Positions 23,350 through 34,766 of a stretch of 64,000 bases of DNA are shown here, piece after piece. Each line of letters starts with the position of its first letter. Position 1 is the stretch's first letter. The notes beneath the pieces are model-generated. The model had not been told where the DNA came from. It was given only the letters and a program-made list of their open reading frames with translations, and made no database searches. A program made the position numbers and the translations under genes. Source of the DNA: Juglans regia (taxonomy: Eukaryota; Streptophyta; Magnoliopsida; Fagales; Juglandaceae); the NCBI RefSeq assembly GCF_001411555.2, contig NC_049903.1:23510270-23574269 (forward strand), written 5' to 3'.

Positions 23350-25167
23350 ATGTCTCATCGGAGTAGCTCATCACCAAGGGGGAGAGCAGATAACTCATCA
23401 CCAAGGGGGAGAGCAGATAACTCATCATTTGTGTTGCAAGCCATGCAACAACAATTTGAGCAATTGAACTTGGTGTTGGGTGAAGTGAGGGATAGTATGG
23501 ATAATCAAGAAGCAGTGATTAGAAATATGCAAGGTGAGAGAGATAGGAGGCGACGTGAGCCTAGTATTGAGAATGGGTATGAGAAAGAAGAGTATGGTTA
23601 GTCTTTTGTTGTCAGGCGTGCACTCAATACACAAATTAAGATGAATGATATAGAGCAGCAGAGTGAAAACATTTTTCATACTAGATGCCACATCAACAAC
23701 AAGGTATGTAGTATGATCATTGATTTGAGGAGTTGTATTAATTTGGCTAGCACTACTTTAGTGCAGAAATTGAATTTACCTACCTTGAAACACCCTAGAC
23801 CATACTAGTTGCAGAGATTGTGTGGAGGTTAGGGTAAATAAGCAAGTGCTAGTTTCTTTTTCAATTGGGAAATACCAGGATATGGTCCTTTGTGATGTAG
23901 TGCCTATGCATGCTGGTCATATTTTGTTGCCGTGGCAGTATGATAGGAAGGTGATCCATGATGGGTTAAGGAACATGTACAGTTTTGAAAAGGATGGAAA
24001 AACAATCAAACTTGCTCCTTTAACTCCAACACAGGTCCATGGGGACCAATTGAAACTGAAAAGTGAGGTTGCTCAAAAAAGAACGAGTGAAAATGAGAGT
24101 GATAAAAAAAGAAAGAGTAAAAATGAGAGTGATTAAAAAAGAAAAAGTGAAAAGGAGATTGAGCTAGAAAGCAAGAGCGAAAGTAAGATTGAGCTAAAAA
24201 GCAAGAGTGAAGGTAAGAGTGAATCTCAGATTGAGCTTAAAAACAAGAGTAAAGGTGAGATTGAGGAAAAAAGAAATAGTGAGGCCGAAATGGAGAAAGA
24301 GAGAAAAATGAGAGAGAAAAAAGAAGAGAGTGAGACTAAGACCTCTAGAAAAAGAGAGAATGAGTTGAACAATAATTGTGAGGTCGAGAGTACAAAAAAA
24401 GATGAAGAAAAAGTTAGTGACAGAAAAAAAAAAGAGTGAAAAGAAAAAAGAGTGTGAAAGGGTAAAAGAGAGTGAAAAAGAAAAAGAGAGTGAAAAGAAA
24501 AGAAAGAGTGAAGAAACTGAGAGAAAAAACAAAGAGAAAAGTGAGTTTTTATGCTAAGGCGAGTCTTAATACTAACGAACTTGATGTATGTTTACCTAGT
24601 ATTTTTGTTTCTTTGTTGCAGGGATATGAGGTCGTGATTCCTAGCGGTGTGTTTAGTGGATTGCCACCTATTAGGGAGATAAAGCACTACATTGATTTTG
24701 TGCCAGGTGCGATAATTCCTAACCGACCTTTATTTGAAGAACATGAGTCCTTGACACACTTAAAGGGACAAGGTAAGTTGTTGAGTAGAATGCATGCTAA
24801 GTGGGAGGACTGTATTGAGACTTTTCCTCATGTATTCAAATACACACAAGGTTTGAAAAATTTTGTAATTGACGCTTTAGCAAGGAGTAGCTTGGATAGT
24901 CTTTTCCAAATTCTTGAACAAATTAATGAAAATGCATATCTATTGGATCTTCCAGGTAAGTATCCTGTTTCTACTATTTTCAATGTTACTAACCATTTTC
25001 CTTTTGATCCAGGTGGAGATTCGAGGTCAAATCCTTTTGAGGAGAGGGGGAATGATGGGAACCAAGATGGGCCTAGAGTCCTAAAGATCATTTGCAACTT
25101 CCAGATGGGCCAAAAAGATCAAGGAGACAATGCAAGGATTGATGCAATCCACTTGGGACGAGTTTAG
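23350..25167 (+). pseudogene. Gypsy gag-pol remnants
   Basis: The gag start MSHRSSSSPRGRADNS (23350, with a duplicated SSPRGRADN unit) runs into a heptad-like segment, LQAMQQQFEQLNLVLGEVRD. A stop falls near 23600. The retropepsin region follows at 23690-24050: VCSMIIDLRSCINLAST, where the usual catalytic DGGS is altered, and VRVNKQVLVSFSIGKYQDMV. A Lys/Glu/Ser repeat tract (24090-24540) comes next, then the reverse transcriptase start SGLPPIREIKHYIDFVPGA (24650). The rest of the polymerase and integrase is missing: the frame jumps to an RNase-H-like LKGQGKLLSRMHAKWEDCIE, then the C-terminal INENAYLLDLPGKYPVSTIF and DDSRSNPFEERGNDG-like tail. The element is non-autonomous. Confidence 0.85.
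24085..24540 (+). repeat. Lys/Glu/Ser-coding short tandem repeat between protease and reverse transcriptase
   Basis: About 450 bases of irregular repeats of the type AAAAAGAGTGAAAATGAGAG encode KKRKSENESD-like residues in one frame, with occasional stops. It sits at the protease-RT junction of the deleted gypsy element. Confidence 0.85.
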
Positions 25168-26454
25168 CAATTGCCCAACATTCAAGATGAGACTTAAAGG
25201 ATGAAGATTCAGTTTTGATTCATTTGATCAGCTATGGAAGAGGGCAACGACAAGACTTAAAGGCTTTGGGCTCTTGAAGGGTTTCAACTTATTTAATTCA
25301 TTTAAAGAACTTATTTTATTAGTTTAGAATAATTGAGTTTATTATGGGAAGCACTTAAGGGGGCCTATGCAAGGGCATGTTGGGAAAGTTATTATTTTAT
25401 TGAACTAGGGTTAGGGTTACTGTAGCCGAGTTACTGTAGCGTCGCACTATACTCGTGGTACTGTTCATCCAGGGACACTTTTGGAAGATGTGGATTTATT
25501 TTGACTAGCGTTTCATTAGGTTTTAGTTTAAATACACTTTGTTGCCTCATGTTAAGAAGTTTATGAAATTTGATGAATTTGTTCATTGTGAGTTGAGTTT
25601 ATCTCCTTTATAATATGAGTTCTTGAGACGTGTTCTTCAACGGGTCTAGATTTTAATATAATCTAGGTTCTTGAAATGAGTTCTCATCGGGTCTAGGTTC
25701 TCCATCCATTGACTTGATTTTGGCTTTCTTGGATAGTTTTCAAATTGATTGTGGATTCAAGGGATTCCATTCCCGCGGGTTCATATCAACTTATCTTAAG
25801 TGGTGATTGATATCAAAGAAATTTAGAGAATGAGGATATTTTAGATTTAAGGGATATTTTAGATTTAAGGGATATTTTAAGGTTATGGGAATTTTTAGGT
25901 ATTGAAGAATTAAAGTATATATTTTTGAAGCTTAGGCTTAAATGGTTTAAATTTTTGATTGATTGGAAATTTACAGAATTACGTGATTATTTTATAGGTG
26001 ACGATTTATAGTTGACTCAACTTTTTTGAGGAAAATTCTGAAAAGCTAAGAAGTTTAGATAAGCAGGGTTCCTATGCTAGACTTTGCATAAAAGAAAATG
26101 GAACGAGATTGATTTTGAAAATACGAATGTTTGCTTTGAAAAGAAATCTAAAAACAACCTCAGATATGTGTTCTGCATATGCATGAAAATTCTGTATAAG
26201 AATAAGGTATTTTTCTGGCATGACTGGTCTAGACATGAGCTTAATTTTGCTTTCTGTTATTGAACTGAGAAAAATGAGCGAATATGAAATTTGATAAATT
26301 TTGCATGTGATGTGAAGATGTTCTGAATCTGTTTTGGAAAATGTGAAATGACCTGAATTTCAATACTCTGTTTTGATATGATATGACATCTGAAAAACCT
26401 TTGGCATGAATTTCTAATTTTGTTCTGACTCTTATTCTGATTCTGTTTTGCTCT

Positions 26455-26590
26455 GGTATGTAGCCCTGTTACGAGATATAATAGTGACCTCTAGCCCTGT
26501 CACGGGATACAATAGTGACCTTTGGCCCTGTCACGAGATATAATAGTGACCTTTGGCCCTACCACGGGATATAATAGTGGTCTTTGCTCT
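26455..26590. repeat. Four-unit tandem repeat (about 36 bp) in LTR unit A
   Basis: Units read like GCCCTGTCACGGGATACAAT followed by AGTGACCTTTG, four times with small differences. Related arrays sit at the equivalent place in units B and D. Confidence 0.85.
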
Positions 26591-29500
26591 GAGTGCAATC
26601 ACTTTGATAACATGGTGATTTATGTTCTGTTTGGCTTTCTGTGGAATGCACAACCCTACCACAGGGGCTAAACATGGTCTCTGTTCTGATATGATATCAT
26701 AAGATGAAGATGTTCAGTCATGTTGTGCCAAAGGGGTCTTTGAATAAGAATATTTTTTAACTTTCGCTCTGATATTTTTGATAACATGTTCTGACTCTGC
26801 ATTCTGAAACAACAAAAAAGTTTTGTTTCTGCATTCTGAAATCGGTGAAAACGCTCATGTTTACATACTCGTATATGTTCTTTACTTACTGAGTCGTTGA
26901 TAACTCACCCCTTATCTTTATCACATTTTTCAGATATTTTTATGGCTCAGCTGGAGAACAAGAGTGAGAAGTATTGGAAAAGTCATAGATGAATAAGTGC
27001 TAAGGGTACAAGTATTTTTCCTAGAGGATTATATTTGGTAGTTTTATCTTTAGTGGTTTTTGGTACGTCAAGATATGAATAATTTGAGTCTTGTGGAGAT
27101 GTTATTTTATTTTATTGAGGTTTTTGTTTAGTATTTCTGTCGAGGGACACAGATTTTTGGATCGAACAAATAAGTTAAGTATTTTGTGGAGTTTCTGTTT
27201 ATTTATTATTGATTATTGGAGATGTTCTTGAGTAATAGGAGCTAACTCTCCAGACCTCGGGGAACGGGGCGTTACAATGTACAAGGGGTGAAGTTTTCTA
27301 TAGAGTTTGCTCGCATGAGTGTTGATAGTCAAGGGTTTATAAGATGTCCCGTCAAGAAGTACAAAAATCTTAGTTCTTATAATTTGGTGGTAGTGGGGGA
27401 TCATTTATTTGTATATGGAATCGATCCTAAATACTCACATTGGGTCTTACATGGAAAACCATTTCCTAAAGGAGTTAGATTTAATAGTTAGTCCAAACAA
27501 ATGGAAGAAGGTAATGACATTGACATGGATGACACAAATGTGGATGCTTCTGATGATAGTGATGATAATGGAGAGAATATGACTTAAATTTTAGGCGATC
27601 TGGGATCAGGAATATTTGGGATAAGGGATAGAGAAGGAACATTTACACAATCATTTGAGGGAAATGGAAACTTTGGAAGACTGTAGGAGGATGCACAATG
27701 AGAGTTGTACAAAGGGTGCACCCATCATAGCAAGTTATCTTTCACGGTGAGGTTGCTCCATATTAAGTCCATTTATCATATTTATGCCAAGGCCATCGAT
27801 ATGTTGCTATAATTATTTAAAGAGACTCTTCCTCAAGATAATGTTGTACCTCAGAATTTTTATGAAGCAAGGGTTAAGATTTGATTATAATATCATCCAC
27901 ACATGTAAAAATTGATTATGTTATCTTATGGCAGCAATATCCAGAATTTGATTCATATCCAGTTTTTCATGAGTTAAGATGGACATTCGATAAGCGTAAT
28001 GTACCCCAAAAAGTGTTAAGACATTTTTCGTTGATTCCTCGACTTCAAAGATTGTTTACGTCCTGGTTGTCTTCGAAAGATATGTCTTGGCATCACACAG
28101 AAAGAGTCCAAAATGAAAACTTTCTCTCGCATCCTGCAAATTCCAAACAATGGAAGAAATTTGACGTCGAGTATCCATGGTTTGCCGAAGAACCTCGCAA
28201 TGTACGTCTTGGTTTAGCAATGAATGGTTTTAATCCATTTGGCAACATGAGCACTTCTCATAATACTTGGCCTATCATATTAATGCCCTATAACTTGCCA
28301 CCTTGAAAGTGTATGAAGCATCCATATTTTATGATGACTCTACTGATACTAGGGCCAAGGTCACCAGGGAATGAATTAGAAGTATATCTGCAATCACTTA
28401 TCTCAAAGTTCAAAAAGTTGTGGGATTAGGGTGTCAGTACATATGATGCGGCCTCATCGCGAGAGTTCAAGATGCATGCTGCAGTGATGTGGACAATAAA
28501 TGATGTTCTAGCATATGGAAACTTGTTTGGGTGGAGCACAAAAGGTAAAATGGCTTGTCCTGTTTGCATTAAAGATACACAGTCTTAGTGGTTGACAAAT
28601 GGTAGGAAATTATGTTTTATGGGACATTGCCAATATTTACCACATGATCATAGATGACGTTCAAATAAAATGGTGTTTGATGGAAGGGTTGAGTGCATGT
28701 CATCACCGGCAGAGTTTTTTGGGATTGATATTATCTCACAGTTGGGGATGTTTCAGAAAGCAGATTTGGGAAAGATGCAAGAATTCGAAAGAGAAAATGA
28801 CAAGCAACTGAGTTGAATTGGACAAAAAAAATATTTTCTTCGAGTTGCCATATTGGTCTACCTTGACACTATGCCACAATCTAGATGTTATACACATTGA
28901 GAAAAATATATATGAGAATATATTGGGCAATATGATGTCAATAGAAGGGAAGACAAAAGATACAGCTAATTCTCGTAAAGATTTAAAGGAGTTGAGGATA
29001 ACACCGGAGTTGCATTTGCAAGATAATCAGTCGTCAGCCTATATATGCCCATTAGACTGTATACACTTTCAAATGATGAAAGAAAGAACTTCTGTGATTG
29101 GTTCATGACAATCAAATTACCCGATCGTTATGCTTCGAACATGTCAAGATGTGTTCGAACTCATGATTGGAAGATAATTGGTCTTAAAAGTCACGACTCT
29201 CATGTATTTTTGCAGTGTCTGTTGCCGATTGGTGTGCGTGGAAAGCTTACTCAAGATGTTCGTACAACTCTTAGGGGGATTTTTCAGGGATATTTGTAGT
29301 AGAATGTTGAAAGTTGATGCATTGTTAAAAATGGAAGCTGACATCGTAGTGATATTATGCAAATTTGAGAGTTTGTACCTGCTTTCGTTCTTTGATGTAA
29401 TGATTTATTTGGTTGTGCACCTACTTCATGAGGCTTTAGTTGCTGGCCCGGTTTAGTATAGATGGATGTATCCTATTGAACGATTTTTGGGAAAACTTAA

Positions 29501-30405
29501 GCGATCTGTGGGGAATAAAGCTCGTCCAGAAGGTTCGATTGGAAAGTCATACATTGATAATGAGTGGCATACCTTTTGTTCAATGTATTTTCATGGGGTT
29601 GATACTAGATTTACAAGACCGGATCAAAATTATGAAGGTGGATAAATGGGAGTCTCATCGTCATTTTCCATGTTTTCCCAAACTCTACGTCCCATAGCGC
29701 GTATAAGGGGACTATGACCTATGTAGGCGAGAGTTTGAAAGAGATCAATGGTATGTCTTGAATAACTGTGCAGAGATTGACCACTACTTGAGGTTAATGA
29801 TGATTCTCTAAATCAATAGTATCTTTAAGTTCATGTATAAGAATATAGTATAACTTAATACAAATTAATAGTTCACATTAACATGCGCATCGAACATATA
29901 CAACTACTTCGCACAAATGGTGTAACTGACATAGAAAAGACGTACGAAGAGGAATTCACCTCGTAGTTTGAACATACGATATTACTGTAAAATCGCATCT
30001 TAAATACAAACTTCATACCACTAAACTCCACTTTTTTTTATTTAACTTCTATATAACTATAACAATATTTATTGATGTAGATTGTATCAAAATATTGTGA
30101 AAATTTAGAAACAATCTCACCAGAACTGTATGCTTTGGCATGAGGTCCGTCCAGGCGTGCCATCCAATACTCAGGATGTTTTGTGCGAAGATATAGATTT
30201 CACACAACTGATAGAGAACGATATAGAAAAACTCAAAATTGTGGGCTTGTAGTCAAAGGAAGCCATGGGGATGATAACATTGACTTCTACAGAATTGTGG
30301 AAGATATCATAGCATTAAAGTATGTGGGGAGGGGGGGGGGGGAATCAGGCATCAATTTATTTGTTGATCTAAGCCAATATGACATGGTCCCATTGCGTAG
30401 ATAAG

Positions 30406-30834
30406 ATATTCAACCTGAAGTAATTAAGAGTGAAATGTCGGAAGAAGATAAATCAACTGAAATTTCTAGTGAGGATGTGGGCGACTGGTTCAGCAAATCT
30501 AATAGTGAATGAATTTCAAATAGATATTTGTGTAAGTATCATTCTTATAAATATCAGTAACATTTGTTCGAATAATAATTTATTACAATTTCAAACATAT
30601 ATGCCTCTCGAATGCAAAGCAACACGTGCACCATCCTCATCCATTACCGACTCCCCATGTGGTTCACCTACCATCAATAATGGCCAACATCACCAGACGC
30701 AGAATAAGATATTTTATCAAATTAAATATCACATTCAATGCTCAATTTAAGTAATATATATCTATAAAATAATTTAATTTAATTAAAATATACGCTTTAA
30801 TTACTGTATATATAGTTGTATTAAGCCAGCATCG
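30406..30834. other. Junction region between the two CACTA-1 genes
   Basis: It carries the end of the transposase tail (acidic, EVIKSEMSEEDKST-like) and a segment with CRCRTVRP-free, low-complexity sequence. No domain was found. An exon start of the downstream gene may lie near 30600-30680 (ECKATRAPSSSITDSP), but this is weak. Confidence 0.35.
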
Positions 30835-32045
30835 AGGTCGAGGCACTACGAGGGGTGCATGCATAGAGAAAGTAAGGAAGGGGGTAAAATTAAAGTTGAT
30901 ATTCCTGATGATCACACTGGTGCCTCTGGGGATTCGGCAGCGTGGCTTGTTTCTTATGTTGGTATGTTTACTTGTACATATGCACCGATGGCTACATCCT
31001 CCTGGACTAAAGTTTCCCATGAAGTGAAAGGCCATATCAAAAATCGTTACTTGGTAATAAGCTACATTCCAAGAAACTAAGCATAACATATTAAATTAAA
31101 ATTACTTTATATTTATACTAGTTGTTTAGAATTTTTAAAATGACGAGTTTAAACTTCATTTTGGCCGATGAGAGGATCGACTGATGGTTAAGGAACTGAT
31201 GTTGAATGCATTCCGAAAGTACAAAGATCATTGTCATACACACTATCAGAAGTTTAGTACTACAACAGAGGCGCGCCAAAATCCATTCCGAGCAATGCTA
31301 ACAGACGAATGGGAGAAGGTTTGTGATATGTTTGAAGATTCTGTTTATCAGGTAATTTTGCTGCTATCTTTTTTTAATAATATAAGATAGATGTATTAAA
31401 CATATAAACATAATATTCTTTTAGCAACAGAGTACTGTGAACCAAGCAAATTGATCAAATTTAACGATATACAATCATGAGGGTTCTTGATCTTTTCTTC
31501 GTTTGTCTAAAAAATTATAAGTTATTCTAGTCCCTGGTAACTTAAATATTAACATATAATACACTTTTCTGATTTAAACTCTAATATAGAGTTTACTTTT
31601 GCATGAAGAAGAAAGTTTTGCCGACTATGATCTGACTCAATTGTGTGCTAAACCACGAAAAAATCGTGATGGTGTTTGGACCAGTTCCAATGCAGAGACA
31701 AATTATGTAAGTTTAAATTTCTTGAATTCCATTGTCTAATAATATTTTTGTTATTTATACTAACTTTAATGTTTTTGTTTTTGTAGACAAATGCTATCTG
31801 TTAAGGAAACTACTGCAGATCCGTTTGATGAGTCATCTATCAACGATGCTCAGATAATTTCTCAAGTTCTTGAATCATGTTTTGGATATTTGAGGGGCTT
31901 AGGACATTGCTTGAAGCCATCATCAACATCATCATTCTCTTCTCGAGCCAGATCGAATGAAGACAAGACTAAGGAATTAGAGGAAGCAACACTTGAAATA
32001 GAACAATTAAGGTCCAAGGAAAAAGAGTTGCTAACCCAATGCTAA
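30835..32045 (+). pseudogene. CACTA-1 Transposase_24-type (TNPA-like) gene
   Basis: Exon-like pieces in plus orientation: GRGTTRGACIEKVRKGGKIK with DIPDDHTGASGDSAAWLVSY (30835-31080); LMLNAFRKYKDHCHTHYQKF with TEARQNPFRAMLTDEWEKVC (31184-31350); a short exon near 31610-31708 (LTQLCAKPRKNRDGVWTSSNAE); and a last exon (31791-32045) ending in a coiled-coil-like RSNEDKTKELEEATLEIEQL. Splice-like GTAAG and AG boundaries separate them. The family (plant transposase Ptta/En/Spm, PF03004) includes DNA-binding partners of the CACTA transposase. Stops within exon 2 suggest decay. The exon order matches CACTA-2. Confidence 0.78.
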
Positions 32046-32548
32046 ATACAGATCGAATGCTAAATAACCTGTTCGAATGATCAATTACCATTTATAAATC
32101 CATTCGAACAAAAACAGACCCATTGAAACATAAAATAATGCATTCGAAAGACAATCGAGAAATATAGTCTGTTCGTCCATTCGAACAATATTAATATGAA
32201 AAACCCCATTCGAACAGAAAGAACTTCAAAAATAAACAGTCTGCTCAAACGGACATACCCGTTCGAACGGTAAGTGTCTGCTCAAACTGATATTATTCTA
32301 TTTGAACGTATTTTTTAGACGAAAGTTTTCATCTTAAAAGAAAAATACCCATTCGAATAGGTTCGACTGGTTCCGCCCAATTTTGTCCCTAAAAATCATT
32401 TTTTGAGATGAAAATCTAAATAGACAGACTTTTTGAGACGAAATAGAGGCCAAATTTTTCATCTCCAAAAAAAAAAAAAAATGAGGGACAAAAATTGAGT
32501 TTTTTTAGACAAAATGATTTGTCTCAAAAAACCCATTCTCTTGTAGTG
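32046..32548. repeat. CACTA-1 right subterminal array and terminus
   Basis: Many copies of TTCGAACAG and CATTCGAAC-type words lie at 32055-32360. GAGACGAAAT and GAGGGACAAAAATT words follow, and the terminus TTGTAGTG ends at 32548. Density falls toward the tip. Confidence 0.8.
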
Positions 32549-33042
32549 AAGATACATATCATCAAAATACAAAGAAGTTTCTATAATATTATATTTATAT
32601 CTGATGAGGCGAATCTAGAACTGGATTAGCTCAAATTAAGAAGAACAACTTTATGTTATCAACATGCCCAAATCCAGTTGCAAAGACACCCTCTGTCTCA
32701 ACTCCAAAGCAACAAAACTTGCAGAAAAAGTTTCAGAATCAAAACTTTGACAATTTCACCAATTTGAGTCATGCTATGGTGTTGAGAATATACAGTGTAT
32801 TTGTTCATATCAAATATAAGAGACCAATTTACGTATAGGCTACTCATGCTTCTAAGAATCTTAATTTCTTGAATTCATGTGTTTTTGATAGAGGAGCAAT
32901 TGGGAGTTGAATAGCTCAAGAATACATTTGCAATTCCCTCAACATTGTTATGGTCTCTATTCTCTCATTCTTTGACTTGTGCTCCACTTTACTCATAGCC
33001 ACCATCACTTTTCCCCAACGGGCGGACGGGTGGGTACCCTCC
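32549..33042. other. Spacer between CACTA-1 and hAT-3
   Basis: No recognised gene. Weak plus-strand coding-like stretches exist (for example LSTCPNPVAKTPSVSTPK at 32653 and RGAIGS followed by AQEYICNSLNIV near 32895), but I cannot match them to a family. It could be a remnant of the original locus. Confidence 0.4.
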
Positions 33043-33119
33043 TAGTAACAAAGATGAGAGGGCATGGTGTCAGGTGGGGCATTGCCCCTGCAGGGTTTTG
33101 CCCACCCGCCTAGCCCATT

Positions 33120-33151
<32 letters not shown>

Positions 33152-33287
33152 TTTAAAAAACAAATTTATAATAAAAGAATGTCATTCTAGGGAGTTTATA
33201 AAATCTTAAAAATGGTGTTGTTTCCTTCTTTGGTAAATAAACCCTTACCCTGTCTCTATCTCTCTGTCACGCCTCTCACTTAGTTTG

Positions 33288-33323
<36 letters not shown>

Positions 33324-34766
33324 TTTCTCGATCTTGATTATCCCCTCCTTGTCGTCACCGAGTTCAGTTTCTATCCATCTTACCTTGTATGCATCTCGAA
33401 ACCCTAAGTATGAAATTCTTAGTTGTTTTATATTTTCAATGTAGTATGCAATGGTTTTCAATCGAGGATGGAGTTGTGTTTTGGATGCTGTGAAGTTGGA
33501 TTGTGTGGTATTTGTTGGATTGTGTGATTAGGTTCAATTTCAGATTTGGTTTAGACGAGTGATTTAAAATTAGTTTAGAGGTTTGAATTGAACCCCTAGA
33601 TCATTTTAGTGTATCAATTTTATTGTGTCAAATCCGAGACCATAAATAATCTAGGGGTTCAATCTGAAACCCTTGCCTAATTAAGGACCCCTAACCTATT
33701 CTATTTTGGGGTTTCCAAATTGAAACCACAAACTAGATTGTGTGATTTTAAAAACTCTAAATTAGTAATACTTTGAATCATGCTAGGTGTTTGATTGTTT
33801 GTCAAAATCATGGATACTAGTGATTGTGCCAGTGTGGCTAATTATAATACAACTCTAAGTTTGAACACTAGCATTAGTGCTACCTCCTCTAAGCCTACCC
33901 TTACTGCTACACCTACTCTTATCCATACATCCATGGGTCCACCATAGAAAAAATCTGTTTCTATCATGTGGGAACATTTTAACCACATGGTATTTCCAAG
34001 CTAAAAAAATCTTTTAGAAGAAGAGTGCAAAAAGAGTCTTATAAGATGTTTAGTACTTGAAAAGAATCCATCTAGATTGGATATTGGACTTAAGAAGCGG
34101 ATGGGAGTGGTGGGGGCAATACAATGAAGGGATTTGTGAAGTTTAAGTCGGAGAGGTGAAGGTGGAGTGTAGCTCGTATGATCATAATAAACAAATTATC
34201 CTTTCGTTTTGTGGAGGTTGAAGGGTTCCAAGCCTACTCCAAAGAGGTGGAACCTAGGTTTAATATTAACTCTCGGAATACGAGGGTGAATGATGTTCTT
34301 AAAATATATGGACTAGAGAAGGATTTGTTAAAAAGTTTATTGAATGTTCAAAGAGTTTGCCTCATAACTAATACATGGACATCAGTCAAAAAACTAAACT
34401 ACAAGTATTTGACAACTCGTTTTGTACATAGTAGTTGAAGGTTACAAAATAATATTCTTAAGTTTTGTTTAATCGAAAATCACAAAGGTGACACCATTAG
34501 GAAGGCAGTGGAGTCTAGAATAAAGGAGTATGGTTTGGGATGAGTCGTTACAATAACTGTTAATATGTCTTATCTAACGATACCACACTTGAGTATTTGA
34601 AGTATAGGGTTAGAGAGGAAAATATGCCTATATTGGGTGTTGAGTTTTTGCATGTTCGATGTTGTGCACATGTCTTCAATCTTATTATGATTCAAGATTT
34701 GAAAGATGTTCATGAGCTAGTTACAAGAGTAAGAAATGAGGTGAGGTTTGTGAGATTATCGCTAAA

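Larger units (their letters stand above)
22390..25788 (+). mobile_element. Deleted Ty3/gypsy retrotransposon inside LTR unit A
   Basis: The 3' LTR probably runs from about 25378 (TGTTGGGAAAG, after a purine tract AAGGGGG) to 25788 (TTCATATCA), about 410 bases. The 5' LTR survives only as about 95 bases (22390-22484), matching 25694-25788 with about three differences. A primer-binding site follows at 22487-22498. Between the LTRs are gag, protease and pol remnants with large deletions. The left junction at about 22390 abuts unrelated LTR-A sequence, so the rest of the 5' LTR was deleted. Confidence 0.88.
21726..27276 (+). mobile_element. LTR unit A (family F1), 5.55 kb, hosting a gypsy fragment
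   Basis: It begins TGTAACACCTTGGCCC and ends GGCGTTACA. Flanking pentamers are ATGCA (21721-21725) and ATGTA (27277-27281), a 5-bp target duplication with one change. Removing it rejoins codons ...KEY and VQG of the transposase. The left part has a TATA-like stretch (CTATATATATT near 21923) and a pyrimidine-rich leader. The right part (25789-27276) is homologous, in opposite orientation, to parts of units B, C and D, sharing TTGATAACTCACCCCTTATC. With TG...CA ends, a 5-bp duplication, no internal genes of its own and this size, it looks like a long solo LTR, perhaps of a Tekay/Del-type gypsy element. Confidence 0.82.
21666..30405 (+). pseudogene. CACTA-1 TNP2-type transposase, split by an LTR insertion
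   Basis: The ATG at 21666 begins MDKSWMLLGDRLERDYKEY. The LTR unit 21726-27276 interrupts it, and the frame resumes as VQGVKFSIEFARMSVDSQGF (Transpos_assoc). Transposase_21 follows with FNPFGNMSTSHNTWPIILMP (28200-28300), TINDVLAYGNL, FELPYWSTLTLCHNLDVIH (28818) and LKSHDSHVFLQCLLPIGVRG. Then comes DUF4218 with YRWMYPIERFLGKLKRSVGN (29458-29530) and a shortened DUF4216 with YRFHTTDRERYRKTQNCGL (30183). The Asp of the usual DGFNPFG motif is Asn here (codon 28223-28225). Cysteines of the N-terminal finger-like CPCxGC are lost. Stops and frame changes occur throughout. Between LKYVG and INLFVD a run of twelve G (30331-30342) replaces several hundred bases present in CACTA-2. Non-functional. Confidence 0.9.
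12634..32548 (+). mobile_element. CACTA-1: En/Spm-type DNA transposon, about 19.9 kb with nested insertions
   Basis: The left terminus CACTACAACAAATTTT (12634) and the right terminus ending CTCTTGTAGTG (32548) are inverted over the CACTACAA core. Both subterminal regions carry GGGACGAAA-type and GTTCGAAC-type repeats. Inside are a TNP2-type transposase and a Transposase_24-type gene in plus orientation and an antisense accessory gene. The flanking triplets are AAT on the left and AAG on the right, so the expected 3-bp target duplication is imperfect. This leaves some doubt that both ends belong to one insertion. Nested guests are hAT-2 (14085-17872) and an LTR unit (21726-27276). Without them the element is about 10.5 kb, normal for plant CACTAs. 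Confidence 0.85.

Noticed and set aside
12631..32551. Possibility that the two CACTA-1 ends belong to different elements
   Set aside because: The flanking triplets differ (AAT, AAG), but gene order, shared subterminal words and the net size of about 10.5 kb favour one element. Kept as a caveat.
32653..32950. Possible host exon between CACTA-1 and hAT-3
   Set aside because: Short coding-like stretches in shifting frames, no family recognised. Listed only as spacer.
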